Shown one piece after another: positions 1 through 13,555 of a stretch of DNA of 64,000 nt (positions are counted from its first letter, which is position 1; the number at the start of each line of letters is the position of its first letter). The DNA comes from Streptomyces antnestii. Lineage in GTDB: Bacteria > Actinomycetota > Actinomycetes > Streptomycetales > Streptomycetaceae. A program made the translations under genes and the position numbers. The notes below the pieces were generated by a model. That model made no database searches and was not told the DNA's origin. It saw only the letters and a program-made list of their open reading frames with translations. Location: the NCBI RefSeq assembly GCF_004005495.1, contig NZ_RZYA01000022.1:85546-149545 (forward strand), given 5' to 3'.

Positions 1-154
1 CCGCGTTCCTCCGCCGAATCCGCTCGGACCGCCGGGTCGCGATGCCGCGCACGTCGAACGCCCAGTTCACTCCGGCCCAGACCGCGACGAGCCCCGCGAG
101 GAGGAAGACGGAGAGGAGGACGGGGGACGGGTCGTGCGCCCCTGCGGCGAGCAC
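1..154 (-). CDS. partial small membrane protein (cut by left edge)
   Basis: Read leftwards from a possible GTG at 154, this frame gives about 51 codons. They begin MLAAGAHDPSPVLL and run through one clear hydrophobic segment (about residues 12-29) to a basic stretch rich in Arg, then leave the window. The look is that of a single-pass membrane protein with positive charges after the helix. I do not recognise the family. The start is uncertain because the frame stays open further upstream and this is where a truncated plus-strand gene begins, so the 5' end may also have been altered by the same rearrangement. Confidence 0.4.
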   Translation of the reverse strand, partial: MLAAGAHDPSPVLLSVFLLAGLVAVWAGVNWAFDVRGIATRRSERIRRRNA

Positions 155-480
155 GGATCGTCGCCGAGCTGGCCGCCAACGCCGCCGCCCACGGCCGCGT
201 CCCCGGCCGCGACTTCCGCCTCGCGCTCCACGGGTCCCCCGACACCCTCCGCATCGAGGTCACGGACACCCGCCCCGAAAGGCTCCCAGCGCCCCAACAC
301 CCGTCCGCCGAAGCCGAGTCAGGGCGCGGACTGGTGCTCGTAGACGCCCTCGCACACCGCTGGGGAGTAGCCGACGACCGCTTCCCCCGCAAGACCGTCT
401 GGGCCGAACTGAGCCTCACGCCACCGGAACCCGCCCCCTCGTGCCCCGGTGCCACCGGCGCCTTTCCCCAAGAAACATGA
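151..480 (+). pseudogene. truncated ATP-binding (anti-sigma-type HATPase) protein gene
   Basis: The frame reads ARIVAELAANAAAHGRV, then LRIEVTDTRPERL, then SGRGLVLVDALAHRWGV and KTVWAEL, and stops at 478-480. These are the N box, G1-type and G2-type motifs of the small GHKL ATP-binding proteins that are abundant in streptomycetes, usually beside DUF397 and helix-turn-helix genes. The N-terminal half (roughly the first 50-60 residues of the usual 130-150) is missing: upstream codons in this frame are Arg/Gly-rich shadow sequence and contain no start. I infer a deletion or recombination breakpoint near 150, leaving a non-functional remnant. Confidence 0.6.
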
Positions 481-710
481 GAGGGAGAAAGAACCCGCAC
501 CAAGCCCCACCCCACCCGCCCTGAGCCTGCGCTCACTCACGCGGGTGAACATCACCGGTTCCGCTAGCTTTCTCTACCCCCAACTCCCCTACTGTCAGCG
601 GCAGTAAGCCAGGGAAGAACAGCAAAACAACCCCAGACATGCGACGGCCCCCGGCCGGGAGTAGCAATCCCGATCGAGGGCCTGACCACCGAGGAAGTAG
701 GAGCTTCCCG

Positions 711-1622
711 ATGGATACCCAGAACCTTAGCGCGCCCTCGCGCGCCCAGTCCCGCGTTGCCGGGAAACCGCGCCCGAAGCGCGCCCTCGCGCCCCACGGC
801 ATCACCCACGCCAACATCCGCCACACCACCCGCTTCACGGTGATCGGCAACCACCTGGCCCAGCACCCCGAGCTCTCCCTCGTCGCGATCGGGCTTGCCG
901 CCCACATCCAGTCGCTGCCGACCGGCGCCCGCGTGGACATCAAGACGCTCACCGCGCGCTTCCCCGAAGGGGCGACCCGCATCGCCGGCGCCCTGCGCGA
1001 GCTGGAGGCCCACGGCTACCTCCGTCGCGAGCGCCACCGCGTGCCCGACGGACGCATCGTCACGCGTACGGTCTCCTGCAATCAGCCAACCGCCGCCCGG
1101 CGACACTCCCCCGCTCCGGTTCCTCCCTCGACCCACCCGCCCGAGATCCCAGCCACAGCACACTCACCCCGCCCGAAGGCGCCCCGCCCCCTCCCTGCCG
1201 TACCGCACCCCTCCTGTCCGGCCCCCGCCCTCCTCCAACAGGCCACCGACCTCCTCGCCGGCCTGCACCGCCAGGCGCCCTGCCTGCTCCTCTCGGCCCA
1301 CGACACGGCCCACCTCACCCCCGGCGTCGCCGCCTGGCTCGAACGCGACGTCACCCCCACCGCCGTACGCCAGGCCTTGACCGGCGACCTCCCGTCCGAA
1401 GGCGTACGCCGCCCGGCCGCGCTCCTCGCCCACCGCCTGACAGCACTGCTGCCACCACCACCCCCGTTCCGCGCCCCGGCCGAGTCCCCGGCGCCCGTCC
1501 GGCACCCCCTCCGGAACTGCGACACGTGCGACCGCGCCTACCGGGGCCCCGGCCCAGGCAAGTGCCGCGACTGCCACGCCACCGGCGATACGCCTGCACC
1601 GAATCGGCGACACACCCACTGA
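711..1622 (+). CDS. winged-helix DNA-binding protein with C-terminal Cys4 motif
   Basis: 303 residues beginning MDTQNLSAPSRAQS. The ATG at 711 is chosen over the one at 639 because GGAAGTAGGAG lies just upstream and family similarity starts there. Residues about 30-125 look like a winged helix, with a recognition-helix segment near RIAGALRELEAHGYLRR and a wing near HRVPDGRIVTR. A proline-rich linker follows, then a helical segment (LLQQATDLLAGLHRQ). The C terminus has CDTCDRAY...GKCRDC, a likely zinc-binding Cys4 knuckle. It resembles streptomycete helix-turn-helix proteins found among accessory ATP-binding/DUF397 genes. Target DNA is unknown; transcriptional regulation is inferred from the fold only. 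Confidence 0.6.
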   Translation: MDTQNLSAPSRAQSRVAGKPRPKRALAPHGITHANIRHTTRFTVIGNHLAQHPELSLVAIGLAAHIQSLPTGARVDIKTLTARFPEGATRIAGALRELEAHGYLRRERHRVPDGRIVTRTVSCNQPTAARRHSPAPVPPSTHPPEIPATAHSPRPKAPRPLPAVPHPSCPAPALLQQATDLLAGLHRQAPCLLLSAHDTAHLTPGVAAWLERDVTPTAVRQALTGDLPSEGVRRPAALLAHRLTALLPPPPPFRAPAESPAPVRHPLRNCDTCDRAYRGPGPGKCRDCHATGDTPAPNRRHTH

Positions 1623-1709
1623 CCAGGGAGAACACCCGACATGTTCGCGTCGCCCCACCCCGTGCGTCCCGGCCGACTAACGTGGCACGTGCACTCCCGG
1701 GAGGACTCC

Positions 1710-2057
1710 ATGAGCACGCAGGCCGACCACGGACAAGAGCTGATTCCCCGCCCCGAGCAGACCCCGGACGCCCTGCGCGCCGCCCTCGCCGTCGTCGCCC
1801 CCGCACGTCTGCCGGAGATGCAGCGGACCAAGGACGAGGCTTTCGCCAAGGCAGTCGAGTGGCAGTCCCTCAGCCCGGTGCAGAGCTGGGTCCTTGTTTG
1901 GGCCCGGGACATCGAGATCGCCCGCCGCCCCGACTTGTCCGCCCGGCACGCACGCGCCACGCGGGATCTGGAGCGCGAGGACGCCGCGCTCGCTCATGAA
2001 GCGCTGCGCGAACTGAGCGCAGTCCTGGACGAAGCCATGAAGGCGGTACGGGCTTGA
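1710..2057 (+). CDS. small antitoxin-like protein (DUF6247-like)
   Basis: 115 residues starting MSTQADHGQELIPRPEQTP. The ATG at 1710 follows GGGAGG at a good distance; a longer frame from 1641 lacks a ribosome binding site. The sequence is helical and charged, with TPDALRAALAVVAPARLPEM followed by a long heptad-like helix ending LSAVLDEAMKAVRA. From memory it resembles small streptomycete proteins labelled DUF6247. The stop overlaps the TTG start of the next gene (TTGA), so the two are translationally coupled. Position upstream of a RelE/ParE-like protein suggests the antitoxin half of a type II pair; this is inference. Confidence 0.5.
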   Translation: MSTQADHGQELIPRPEQTPDALRAALAVVAPARLPEMQRTKDEAFAKAVEWQSLSPVQSWVLVWARDIEIARRPDLSARHARATRDLEREDAALAHEALRELSAVLDEAMKAVRA

Positions 2058-2311
2058 GCTGGCGCTGGGAGTACGTCTTCGCGGCAGCGGCGGCCGCCCC
2101 CAGCGCACCACCCGCCTTCCTCGCTGAAGTGGAGCGCAAGGCCGAGGAGTTGGTCAGAACGGCAGAGGCGCTGCACTTACACGGCCGCAGCCATGAGGGA
2201 GCCGACCCACCAGGCGACGACGTCATCGTCCGCGGCGGGATGTTCCGGTACCAGATCGTCGTCCGCAGCGAGCGGGTCTACATCGTCCAGCTCACGTGCA
2301 TGGGGCGCTGA
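2054..2311 (+). CDS. RelE/ParE-like toxin-type small protein
   Basis: 85 residues from a TTG start at 2054 that overlaps the stop of the previous gene. It opens with MSWRWEYVF, continues with an amphipathic helix (LAEVERKAEELVRTAEAL) and finishes in alternating hydrophobic strands (GGMFRYQIVVRSERVYIVQLT). This helix-then-strands order and the terminal 'Y.I.....V.I..' pattern are typical of the RelE/ParE ribonuclease or gyrase-toxin fold. I cannot identify catalytic residues with confidence. Length (about 85-100) fits the family. Together with the upstream gene it forms a probable, unproven toxin-antitoxin pair. Confidence 0.45.
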   Translation: MSWRWEYVFAAAAAAPSAPPAFLAEVERKAEELVRTAEALHLHGRSHEGADPPGDDVIVRGGMFRYQIVVRSERVYIVQLTCMGR

Positions 2312-2576
2312 AGGGCTCCGGCTCCGGGCCGATCCACACCAAGGGAAAGAACTCGGGACTGCCGCCGTGACACGGTCGTCGGCCTCGCCTGGCAGGACGG
2401 GCGGCTCACCCCGAAACCGCCGGCCCGCCAAGACTCCCGCTTCGGGTGAACAGAACATGTCCGTGCATGGAACCCAGCCCCACTGACAAGCCTCTTCTCG
2501 ATTGAAAGACGCAGGACGAAGGACCGAGAAGCAGCGCACATTCCGACCGCTGCGCACGGCGGACGGAGGACAGCGC

Positions 2577-4619
2577 ATGCGGCGACAAGCAGAGACTCGA
2601 AAAGGGCGAATACCCGGACGCCGCGCCGTACTGCTCGGCTCCGCCGCTGTCGCCGCGACCACCGCCGCCGGCGTCGTCGTGGGCCGCACGGCGGCGTCCC
2701 CGCCATCGCCCCGCGCCACCGCCCCCTCCCCCGCCTCCGGGCGCCCCGCCGCCGAGGGCGATCACGCCCTGCTGCTCCAGGTCCTCGCGCACCCCGACGA
2801 CGACCTGTACTTCATGAACCCGGACACCGCGCAGGCCATCGCCGCCGGCGTCCCCCTCGTCTGCGTGTACGTCACCGCGGGCGAGGCCGACGGCGTCAAC
2901 AAGATCCCCGGCCGCCCGCATCCCCCGGCCGACAAGGCCGCCTACGCCTCCGCCCGCCACCAGGGCCTCCGCCAGTCCTACGCCGCCCAGTTCGGCCTGC
3001 CCGTCTTCAGCCGCTGGCGCACCGAGGTCGCCACGCTCGCCGGCGGCCACCAGGCCGAGGTGAACACCCTGGAGCACCGCGGCCGCCGCGTCGAGCTCGT
3101 CTTCCTCGACCTGGCCATGCACACTCCGGCCGGCCACATGGGAACCCCGGCCCTGTGGCGCGAGCGCGGCCTGCCCCTGCCTACCGTCGTCGTCAACGGC
3201 TCACCGCTGCGCCGGGCGCAGACGTACGACTACGACGGCCTGGTCGACGTACTCGTGGCCCTCTTCGAGCGCTACCGGCCCACCCTCGTGCACACGCTCG
3301 ACCCCGACCCGGACATCCAGCACAGCGATCTGCGCACCCGCATCCGTGACAGCGAGCAGGCCGGTTACTCCGACCACGGCGACCACACCGCGGTGGCCGC
3401 GTTCACCTGGGCAGCGCTGATCCGCTGGGCGCAGCGCACGTCCGACGGGCCGCCCCCGTTCGCGGTCACCGCCTTCCGCGGCTACTACAACCACCACTGG
3501 CCGGACAACCTCCCCGAGGCCGTGCTGCACGCCAAGGCCGAGCGCCTCGTCCCCTACGGGGCAGCCCCTGACTGGCAGTGCGGCAACCCCTCCGGCTGCG
3601 GCGACTACAACGTCGGCGGGGACCGCCCCCTCACCAACCGCAAGGGCTGGATCCGCTCGACCCACTACCGCTACCCGGGGCCCAGGATCGCCCTCACCCA
3701 GGAACCCGACGGCAGGCTCACCGGCTACGGAGTGCTCGGCCTGCGCGCGGTCCGCTGGCGCGAGAGCGAGGAGGGTGTCTTCGGTCGGCCGACGGACCTC
3801 GGGGGCGGGCCGCTCGCGCCCACTCTCGGCGCCGCGACACTCTCCGACGGGCGGCAGCTGCTGTTCGGCCTGCGGCTCGCGGCCCTCGAAGGGCGCGGCG
3901 GCTCGGACCTGCGCGAGATCGCGCTCCTCGAACAGCGCGCCGCCGGCGGGAAGTTCGGCGCCTGGACCGGCCTGGGCAACCCGGAGACCGATCCCGTACG
4001 GGGCCGCCGCATCGGCGTCCCCGTCGCCGTCACCGCCCCCGACGGGCGCGTCCACCTCTTCGTGCGCGACGCGGGGCAGGGCATCAGTACGCGCGTTCGT
4101 AACCTCGACGGGCGCTGGTCACCGTGGCGCGGCCTGGGCGGCGGGCCCGTACAGGACGGCCTGACCGCGGTCGTGGGCGCGGACGGCGGCGTCCACGTGT
4201 ACGCGCCGGGACGCGACACCGTGCACCACTGGACGCCGCAAGGCCCCGCCCCGCTCGCCGGGCTGCCGGTCCCCGCCGACGCGGTTGCCGCTGCGGGCGA
4301 CCGGCTCTACTACCGGACCCCCGCCTCGTCCGCGCTGACCGCGACGGCCGGGCCGGCGGTCGGCTTCCCCGGCTACGGCCCCGTGACCGCCGACGGCCCG
4401 TATCTCTTGGGCCGGGACGCGAGCGGCAGGCTCCAGCTCCTGCGCGGCGGCGGCCGGATCCAGCACGCCGCCCGCGACCTGGTCAGCCTCGACGGCCCCG
4501 CCCTGCGCGCCACCCCGTCGGGCCCGGTGGCCGCGGGCCTCTCCCCCGCCGCCCGCCCCTGGCTGTGGCGCCCGACCAGGTCGACCGGCACCGGAAGCGG
4601 CACGGCCCGCAAGGTCTGA
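2577..4619 (+). CDS. Tat-exported PIG-L family deacetylase with C-terminal propeller-like domain
   Basis: 680 residues. The ATG at 2577 follows GGACGGAGGA and puts a twin-arginine signal at the N terminus (GRRAVLLGSAAVAATTAAG). The PIG-L/LmbE zinc hydrolase domain spans about residues 50-300: AHPDDDLYF supplies the HxDD metal and base residues and DHGDHTAVAAF a further histidine cluster. PIG-L enzymes deacetylate N-acetylglucosamine-type sugars. The remaining 350 residues hold repeats of the type 'RVHLFVRDAGQG..TRV....G.WSPWRGLG', like the blades of lectin or sialidase-type propellers, so carbohydrate binding is likely. It acts outside the membrane. The true substrate cannot be told from sequence. 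The 265 bp upstream shows no recognisable gene. Confidence 0.8.
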   Translation: MRRQAETRKGRIPGRRAVLLGSAAVAATTAAGVVVGRTAASPPSPRATAPSPASGRPAAEGDHALLLQVLAHPDDDLYFMNPDTAQAIAAGVPLVCVYVTAGEADGVNKIPGRPHPPADKAAYASARHQGLRQSYAAQFGLPVFSRWRTEVATLAGGHQAEVNTLEHRGRRVELVFLDLAMHTPAGHMGTPALWRERGLPLPTVVVNGSPLRRAQTYDYDGLVDVLVALFERYRPTLVHTLDPDPDIQHSDLRTRIRDSEQAGYSDHGDHTAVAAFTWAALIRWAQRTSDGPPPFAVTAFRGYYNHHWPDNLPEAVLHAKAERLVPYGAAPDWQCGNPSGCGDYNVGGDRPLTNRKGWIRSTHYRYPGPRIALTQEPDGRLTGYGVLGLRAVRWRESEEGVFGRPTDLGGGPLAPTLGAATLSDGRQLLFGLRLAALEGRGGSDLREIALLEQRAAGGKFGAWTGLGNPETDPVRGRRIGVPVAVTAPDGRVHLFVRDAGQGISTRVRNLDGRWSPWRGLGGGPVQDGLTAVVGADGGVHVYAPGRDTVHHWTPQGPAPLAGLPVPADAVAAAGDRLYYRTPASSALTATAGPAVGFPGYGPVTADGPYLLGRDASGRLQLLRGGGRIQHAARDLVSLDGPALRATPSGPVAAGLSPAARPWLWRPTRSTGTGSGTARKV

Positions 4620-4646
4620 TCCCGGTACAGATCCCGGGTACACGAA

Positions 4647-4678
4647 AGGGCCCGTACGACCGAAGTCGTACGGGCCCT
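4647..4678. terminator. bidirectional terminator between deacetylase gene and tuf
   Basis: A perfect 14-bp stem (AGGGCCCGTACGAC) with a CGAA loop lies between the converging 3' ends of the deacetylase gene and tuf. It can serve both transcripts. Confidence 0.8.
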
Positions 4679-4720
4679 CTCAGGTGCTCGCTGGAGCTAC
4701 CAGGTCAAACCGTCAGGTAA

Positions 4721-5914
<1,194 letters not shown>

Positions 5915-5998
5915 TGGGTCCTCCTGTGGAGTGGTTCTGTACGCCTTGCTTCATCGGCGCCAGGTGATCTTTGCTGGGAAACCCGCCGCCGGGGTCCG

Positions 5999-6027
5999 GG
6001 GTGACGAACCCCAGCGGTCGGTGTCAA
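5999..6027 (-). promoter_or_regulatory. probable tuf promoter in fusA-tuf gap
   Basis: On the minus strand a perfect TTGACA (6022-6027) is followed after 17 nt by TCACCC (5999-6004), a poor -10. A separate tuf promoter in this gap is known for streptomycetes, which supports the call; the exact -10 is uncertain. Confidence 0.5.
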
Positions 6028-6051
6028 GCCTAAAGCGTGAACTCGGGTGAG

Positions 6052-8178
6052 TTACTCGCCCTTGGCCTTCGCGATGATCTCCTCGGCGACGTTCCGCGGA
6101 ACCTCGGCGTAGGAGTCGAACTGCATCGAGTAGCTTGCGCGACCCGACGTCTTGCTGCGGAGGTCTCCGACGTAGCCGAACATCTCCGAGAGGGGCACGA
6201 GGCCCTTCACGACGCGAGCGCCGCTGCGCTCCTCCATGGCCTGAATCTGGCCACGGCGGGAGTTGATGTCGCCGATGACCTCACCCATGTAGTCCTCGGG
6301 CGTGGTGACCTCAACGGCCATCATCGGCTCGAGCAGCACGGGCTTGGCCTTGCGCGCGGCCTCCTTGAAGGCCTGCGAACCGGCGATCTTGAACGCGAGC
6401 TCGGAGGAGTCGACCTCGTGGTAGCCACCGTCGAGAAGGATGACGCGGACGCCAGTCATCTCGTAGCCGGCCAGGATGCCGAACTGCATGGCCTCCTGCG
6501 CACCCGCGTCCACCGACGGGATGTACTCCCGGGGGATGCGGCCACCGGTGACCTTGTTCACGAACTCGTACGTGGCGTCGCCGCTGTCGATCGGCTCGAT
6601 CGCGATCTGCACCTTGGCGAACTGACCGGTACCACCGGTCTGCTTCTTGTGGGTGTAGTCGTGACGCTCGACGGCCTGACGGATCGTCTCGCGGTAAGCG
6701 ACCTGCGGCTTGCCGACGTTCGCCTCGACGCGGAACTCGCGCTTCATGCGGTCGACGAGCACCTCGAGGTGAAGCTCGCCCATACCACCGATGATGGTCT
6801 GGCCGGTCTCCTCGTCCGAGTGGACCTGGAAGGAGGGGTCCTCCTCCGAGAGGCGCTGGATGGCGACACCCAGCTTCTCCTGGTCGCCCTTGGACTTCGG
6901 CTCGATGGCGACCTGGATGACCGGCGCCGGGAAGTCCATGGACTCCAGGATGACCGGGGCCTTGTCGTCACAGAGCGTCTCACCCGTGGTGGTCTGCTTC
7001 AGACCCATGACGGCGACGATGTCACCGGCGCCCACCGACTCGATCTCCTCACGCTTGTTCGCGTGCATGCGGTAGATCTTGCCGATGCGCTCCTTCTTGC
7101 CCTTGACGGAGTTCAGCACGGCGGTGCCGGACTCCAGGCGGCCCGAGTAAACCCGGACGAAGGTGAGCTTGCCGAGGTGCGGGTCGCTCATGATCTTGAA
7201 CGCCAGCGCCGAGAGGGGCTCCTCGTCGGACGGCTTGCGCTTGACGACCGTCTCCGGGTCCTTGACGTCGTGGCCCTCGATGGCCTCGACGTCCAGGGGG
7301 GAGGGCAGGTAGCGCACGACGGCGTCGAGCAGGGGCTGAACGCCCTTGTTCTTGAACGCGGTGCCGCAGAACACGGGGGTGACGGTGGTGTCGCCGCCCT
7401 TGCCGGAGGCGATGGTGATGCGACGCACGGCCGCGTACAGCTGGTCCACGGAGGGCTCGGTGCCCTCCAGGAACAGCTCCATCATCTCTTCGTCGTTCTC
7501 GGCGACGGCCTCGAGGAGCTTGCCGCGGTACTCCTCGGCGGCCTCGGTGTGCGTGGCCGGGATGTCGACGATGTCGTACGCCTCGCCCTTGGCCGCCTCG
7601 GCGGACCAGACGAACGCCTTCATCGTGACGAGGTCGACGACACCCTGGAAGTCAGCCTCTGCACCGATGGGCAGCTGCATGACGAGCGGGGTCGCACCGA
7701 GGCGGTTGACGATCATGTCAACGCAGCGGTGGAACTCGGCACCCGTACGGTCGAGCTTGTTGACGAAGCAGATACGCGGCACGCCGTAGCGGTCCGCCTG
7801 ACGCCAGACAGTCTCGGACTGGGGCTCAACGCCGGCAACGCCGTCGAACACCGTCACGGCACCGTCGAGGACGCGGAGCGAACGCTCCACCTCGACGGTG
7901 AAGTCCACGTGACCCGGGGTGTCGATGATGTTGATCGTGTGGTCGACGTCGTTCAGCGGCCAGTGACAGGTGGTGGCAGCAGAGGTGATCGTGATGCCAC
8001 GCTCCTGCTCCTGCTCCATCCAGTCCATGGTCGCGGCACCGTCGTGGACCTCACCGATCTTGTACGACACACCGGTGTAGAACAGGATCCGCTCGGTGGT
8101 GGTCGTCTTGCCCGCGTCGATGTGGGCCATGATCCCGATGTTGCGGACCTTGGCCAGGTCAAGTGAAGTGGTAGCCAT
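6052..8178 (-). CDS. fusA: translation elongation factor EF-G
   Basis: 708 residues (MATTSLDLAKVRNIG...), full length. GTPase that drives tRNA-mRNA translocation and, with RRF, ribosome recycling. Visible motifs: AHIDAGKTTTTERIL (P loop), RGITI (switch I), DTPGH (G3), NKLD (G4), domain II near VRVYSGRLESG, domain IV near YDSYAEVP/HKKQTGGTGQFAKV, and a C terminus ending EEIIAKAKGE. Third gene of the str operon, 39 nt after rpsG and 137 nt before tuf. A single EF-G in the operon, no sign of the fusB-type paralogue. Confidence 0.98.
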   Translation of the reverse strand: MATTSLDLAKVRNIGIMAHIDAGKTTTTERILFYTGVSYKIGEVHDGAATMDWMEQEQERGITITSAATTCHWPLNDVDHTINIIDTPGHVDFTVEVERSLRVLDGAVTVFDGVAGVEPQSETVWRQADRYGVPRICFVNKLDRTGAEFHRCVDMIVNRLGATPLVMQLPIGAEADFQGVVDLVTMKAFVWSAEAAKGEAYDIVDIPATHTEAAEEYRGKLLEAVAENDEEMMELFLEGTEPSVDQLYAAVRRITIASGKGGDTTVTPVFCGTAFKNKGVQPLLDAVVRYLPSPLDVEAIEGHDVKDPETVVKRKPSDEEPLSALAFKIMSDPHLGKLTFVRVYSGRLESGTAVLNSVKGKKERIGKIYRMHANKREEIESVGAGDIVAVMGLKQTTTGETLCDDKAPVILESMDFPAPVIQVAIEPKSKGDQEKLGVAIQRLSEEDPSFQVHSDEETGQTIIGGMGELHLEVLVDRMKREFRVEANVGKPQVAYRETIRQAVERHDYTHKKQTGGTGQFAKVQIAIEPIDSGDATYEFVNKVTGGRIPREYIPSVDAGAQEAMQFGILAGYEMTGVRVILLDGGYHEVDSSELAFKIAGSQAFKEAARKAKPVLLEPMMAVEVTTPEDYMGEVIGDINSRRGQIQAMEERSGARVVKGLVPLSEMFGYVGDLRSKTSGRASYSMQFDSYAEVPRNVAEEIIAKAKGE

Positions 8179-8217
8179 ATCGGCTCAGTCTTCTCTCGGT
8201 CTCGATGTGGGTTGCGA

Positions 8218-8688
8218 CTACCAGCGGTAGTGCGCGAAGGCCTTGTTGGACTCGGCCATCTTGTGGGTGTCCTCACGCTTCTTGACAGCAGCGCCAAGAC
8301 CGTTCGAGGCGTCGAGCAGCTCGTTCATGAGGCGCTCGGTCATGGTCTTCTCACGGCGGGCGCGGGAGTAACCCACGAGCCAGCGCAGCGCGAGCGTGTT
8401 GGCGCGACCGGGCTTGACCTCGATCGGCACCTGGTAGGTGGCGCCACCGACACGGCGGGACTTGACCTCGAGGGTCGGCTTGATGTTCTCCAGCGCGCGC
8501 TTCAGCGTGATGACCGGGTCGTTGCCCGACTTCTCACGCAGACCCTCCATGGCGCCGTACACGATGCGCTCGGCGGTGGAGCGCTTGCCGTTCAGCAGCA
8601 CCTTGTTGATGAGGGAGGTCACCAGAGGAGAACCGTAGACCGGGTCGATGATGACCGGGCGCTTCGGGGCGGGGCCCTTACGAGGCAT
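8218..8688 (-). CDS. rpsG: 30S ribosomal protein S7
   Basis: 156 residues, usual length. Primary 16S rRNA-binding protein that nucleates the 30S head and lines the E site. Begins MPRKGPAPKRPVIIDPVYGS; conserved segments LINKVLLNGKRSTAERIVYGA and SRRVGGATYQVPIEV are plain, and the C terminus ends NKAFAHYRW. It starts 2 nt after the rpsL stop, so translational coupling is likely. Second gene of the str operon. Confidence 0.98.
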   Translation of the reverse strand: MPRKGPAPKRPVIIDPVYGSPLVTSLINKVLLNGKRSTAERIVYGAMEGLREKSGNDPVITLKRALENIKPTLEVKSRRVGGATYQVPIEVKPGRANTLALRWLVGYSRARREKTMTERLMNELLDASNGLGAAVKKREDTHKMAESNKAFAHYRW

Positions 8689-8690
8689 TC

Positions 8691-9062
8691 TTACTTCTCC
8701 TTCTTGGCGCCGTAGCGGCTGCGGGCCTGCTTGCGGTTCTTGACACCCTGGGTGTCAAGCGAACCGCGGATGATCTTGTAACGAACACCAGGCAGGTCCT
8801 TCACACGGCCGCCACGCACGAGCACGATGGAGTGCTCCTGCAGGTTGTGTCCCTCACCCGGGATGTAGGCCGTGACCTCGATGCCGCTGGTCAGACGCAC
8901 ACGCGCGACCTTACGGAGGGCCGAGTTCGGCTTCTTCGGGGTGGTCGTGAACACACGCGTGCAGACGCCGCGACGCTGGGGCGAACCCTCGAGTGCGGGC
9001 GTCTTGTTCTTCTCGACCTTGTCCTGCCGGCCCTTCCGGACCAGCTGCTGGATCGTAGGCAC
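8691..9062 (-). CDS. rpsL: 30S ribosomal protein S12
   Basis: 123 residues from GTG at 9062 (VPTIQQLVRKGRQDK), preceded by GGAG; the frame is open further upstream but similarity begins here. S12 sits at the decoding centre and controls accuracy. The streptomycin-related lysines are wild type: TTPKKPNSALRK and GGRVKDLPGVR (K43 and K88 in E. coli numbering). First gene of the str operon, with a strong promoter about 195 bp upstream. Confidence 0.98.
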   Translation of the reverse strand: MPTIQQLVRKGRQDKVEKNKTPALEGSPQRRGVCTRVFTTTPKKPNSALRKVARVRLTSGIEVTAYIPGEGHNLQEHSIVLVRGGRVKDLPGVRYKIIRGSLDTQGVKNRKQARSRYGAKKEK

Positions 9063-9256
9063 TACTTCTCCGGTTTCTGTGTGCCGAATAGTAAAGCTAA
9101 CCTGGAACATTCCCCGACCCACGCGGTCGGGTGTGTCGAATACTGTGAACTCCCGCCGCCAAGCGGGAAGGGCGCAGATTGCGGTGGCCCATCCAGACTC
9201 CCGCAGCGGCTGACGACACGCACAGGAGCCCAGGCACACCCCAGGCACAAGGTCTG

Positions 9257-9285
9257 AGCGTACCTACCTCATCGGGTTCGGTCAA
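9257..9285 (-). promoter_or_regulatory. str operon (rpsL) promoter
   Basis: On the minus strand TTGACC (9280-9285), a 17-nt spacer, and TACGCT (9257-9262) form a near-consensus vegetative (HrdB-type) promoter. Transcription would start near 9250, giving a leader of about 190 nt before rpsL. Confidence 0.7.
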
Positions 9286-9450
9286 AACAAATGCGGCGAG
9301 GGCAGACACGCCGACCGTTCACACGTTGTCAGTCGGGGCCCCACAGCGCCGTATACGGCCCCCTGAGGGCCGAAATCAGCTTGATCCTTTACGCGAATTG
9401 AGACTTTCGTCCCATCCGCCACCCGCCGGCGCCACCCGCACACGAACGCC

Positions 9451-9491
9451 GAAGGCGCCCACCCCGCACGAATGCGAAGTGGGCGCCCTTC
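9451..9491 (-). terminator. rpoC transcription terminator
   Basis: GAAGGCGCCCAC (9451-9462) pairs with GTGGGCGCC-C-TTC (9479-9491) around a 16-nt loop, just beyond the rpoC stop. A GC-rich stem without a strong U tract is usual for streptomycete terminators. Confidence 0.7.
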
Positions 9492-9531
9492 AGCAGACTT
9501 CAGCCCACGTCAGTAGACGTAGACCCACGCC

Positions 9532-13431
<3,900 letters not shown>

Positions 13432-13517
13432 TGTGCGTCAATCCCTCTTTCGGGGTTGTGCCCCTCGCGTTAGCGAGAAATAAGGCGCTTCATCATGGTC
13501 TGAACGGTCCCGGGGAT

Positions 13518-13548
13518 GGCCGGGGGCTCCTTGTGGGAGCCCCCGGCC
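13518..13548 (-). other. perfect hairpin in rpoB-rpoC gap
   Basis: A perfect 13-bp stem (GGCCGGGGGCTCC) with a 5-nt loop lies directly after the rpoB stop and 86 bp before rpoC. No U tract follows. It could be a partial terminator, an RNase processing site or a 3'-end stabiliser that tunes rpoC relative to rpoB. Confidence 0.7.
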
Positions 13549-13555
13549 AGGCCCG

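Noticed and set aside
2312..2576. Gene remnant (VVGLAWQDGRLTPKPP...) before the PIG-L deacetylase gene
   Set aside because: A short, single-frame stretch with no start and no recognisable motif; below evidence threshold.
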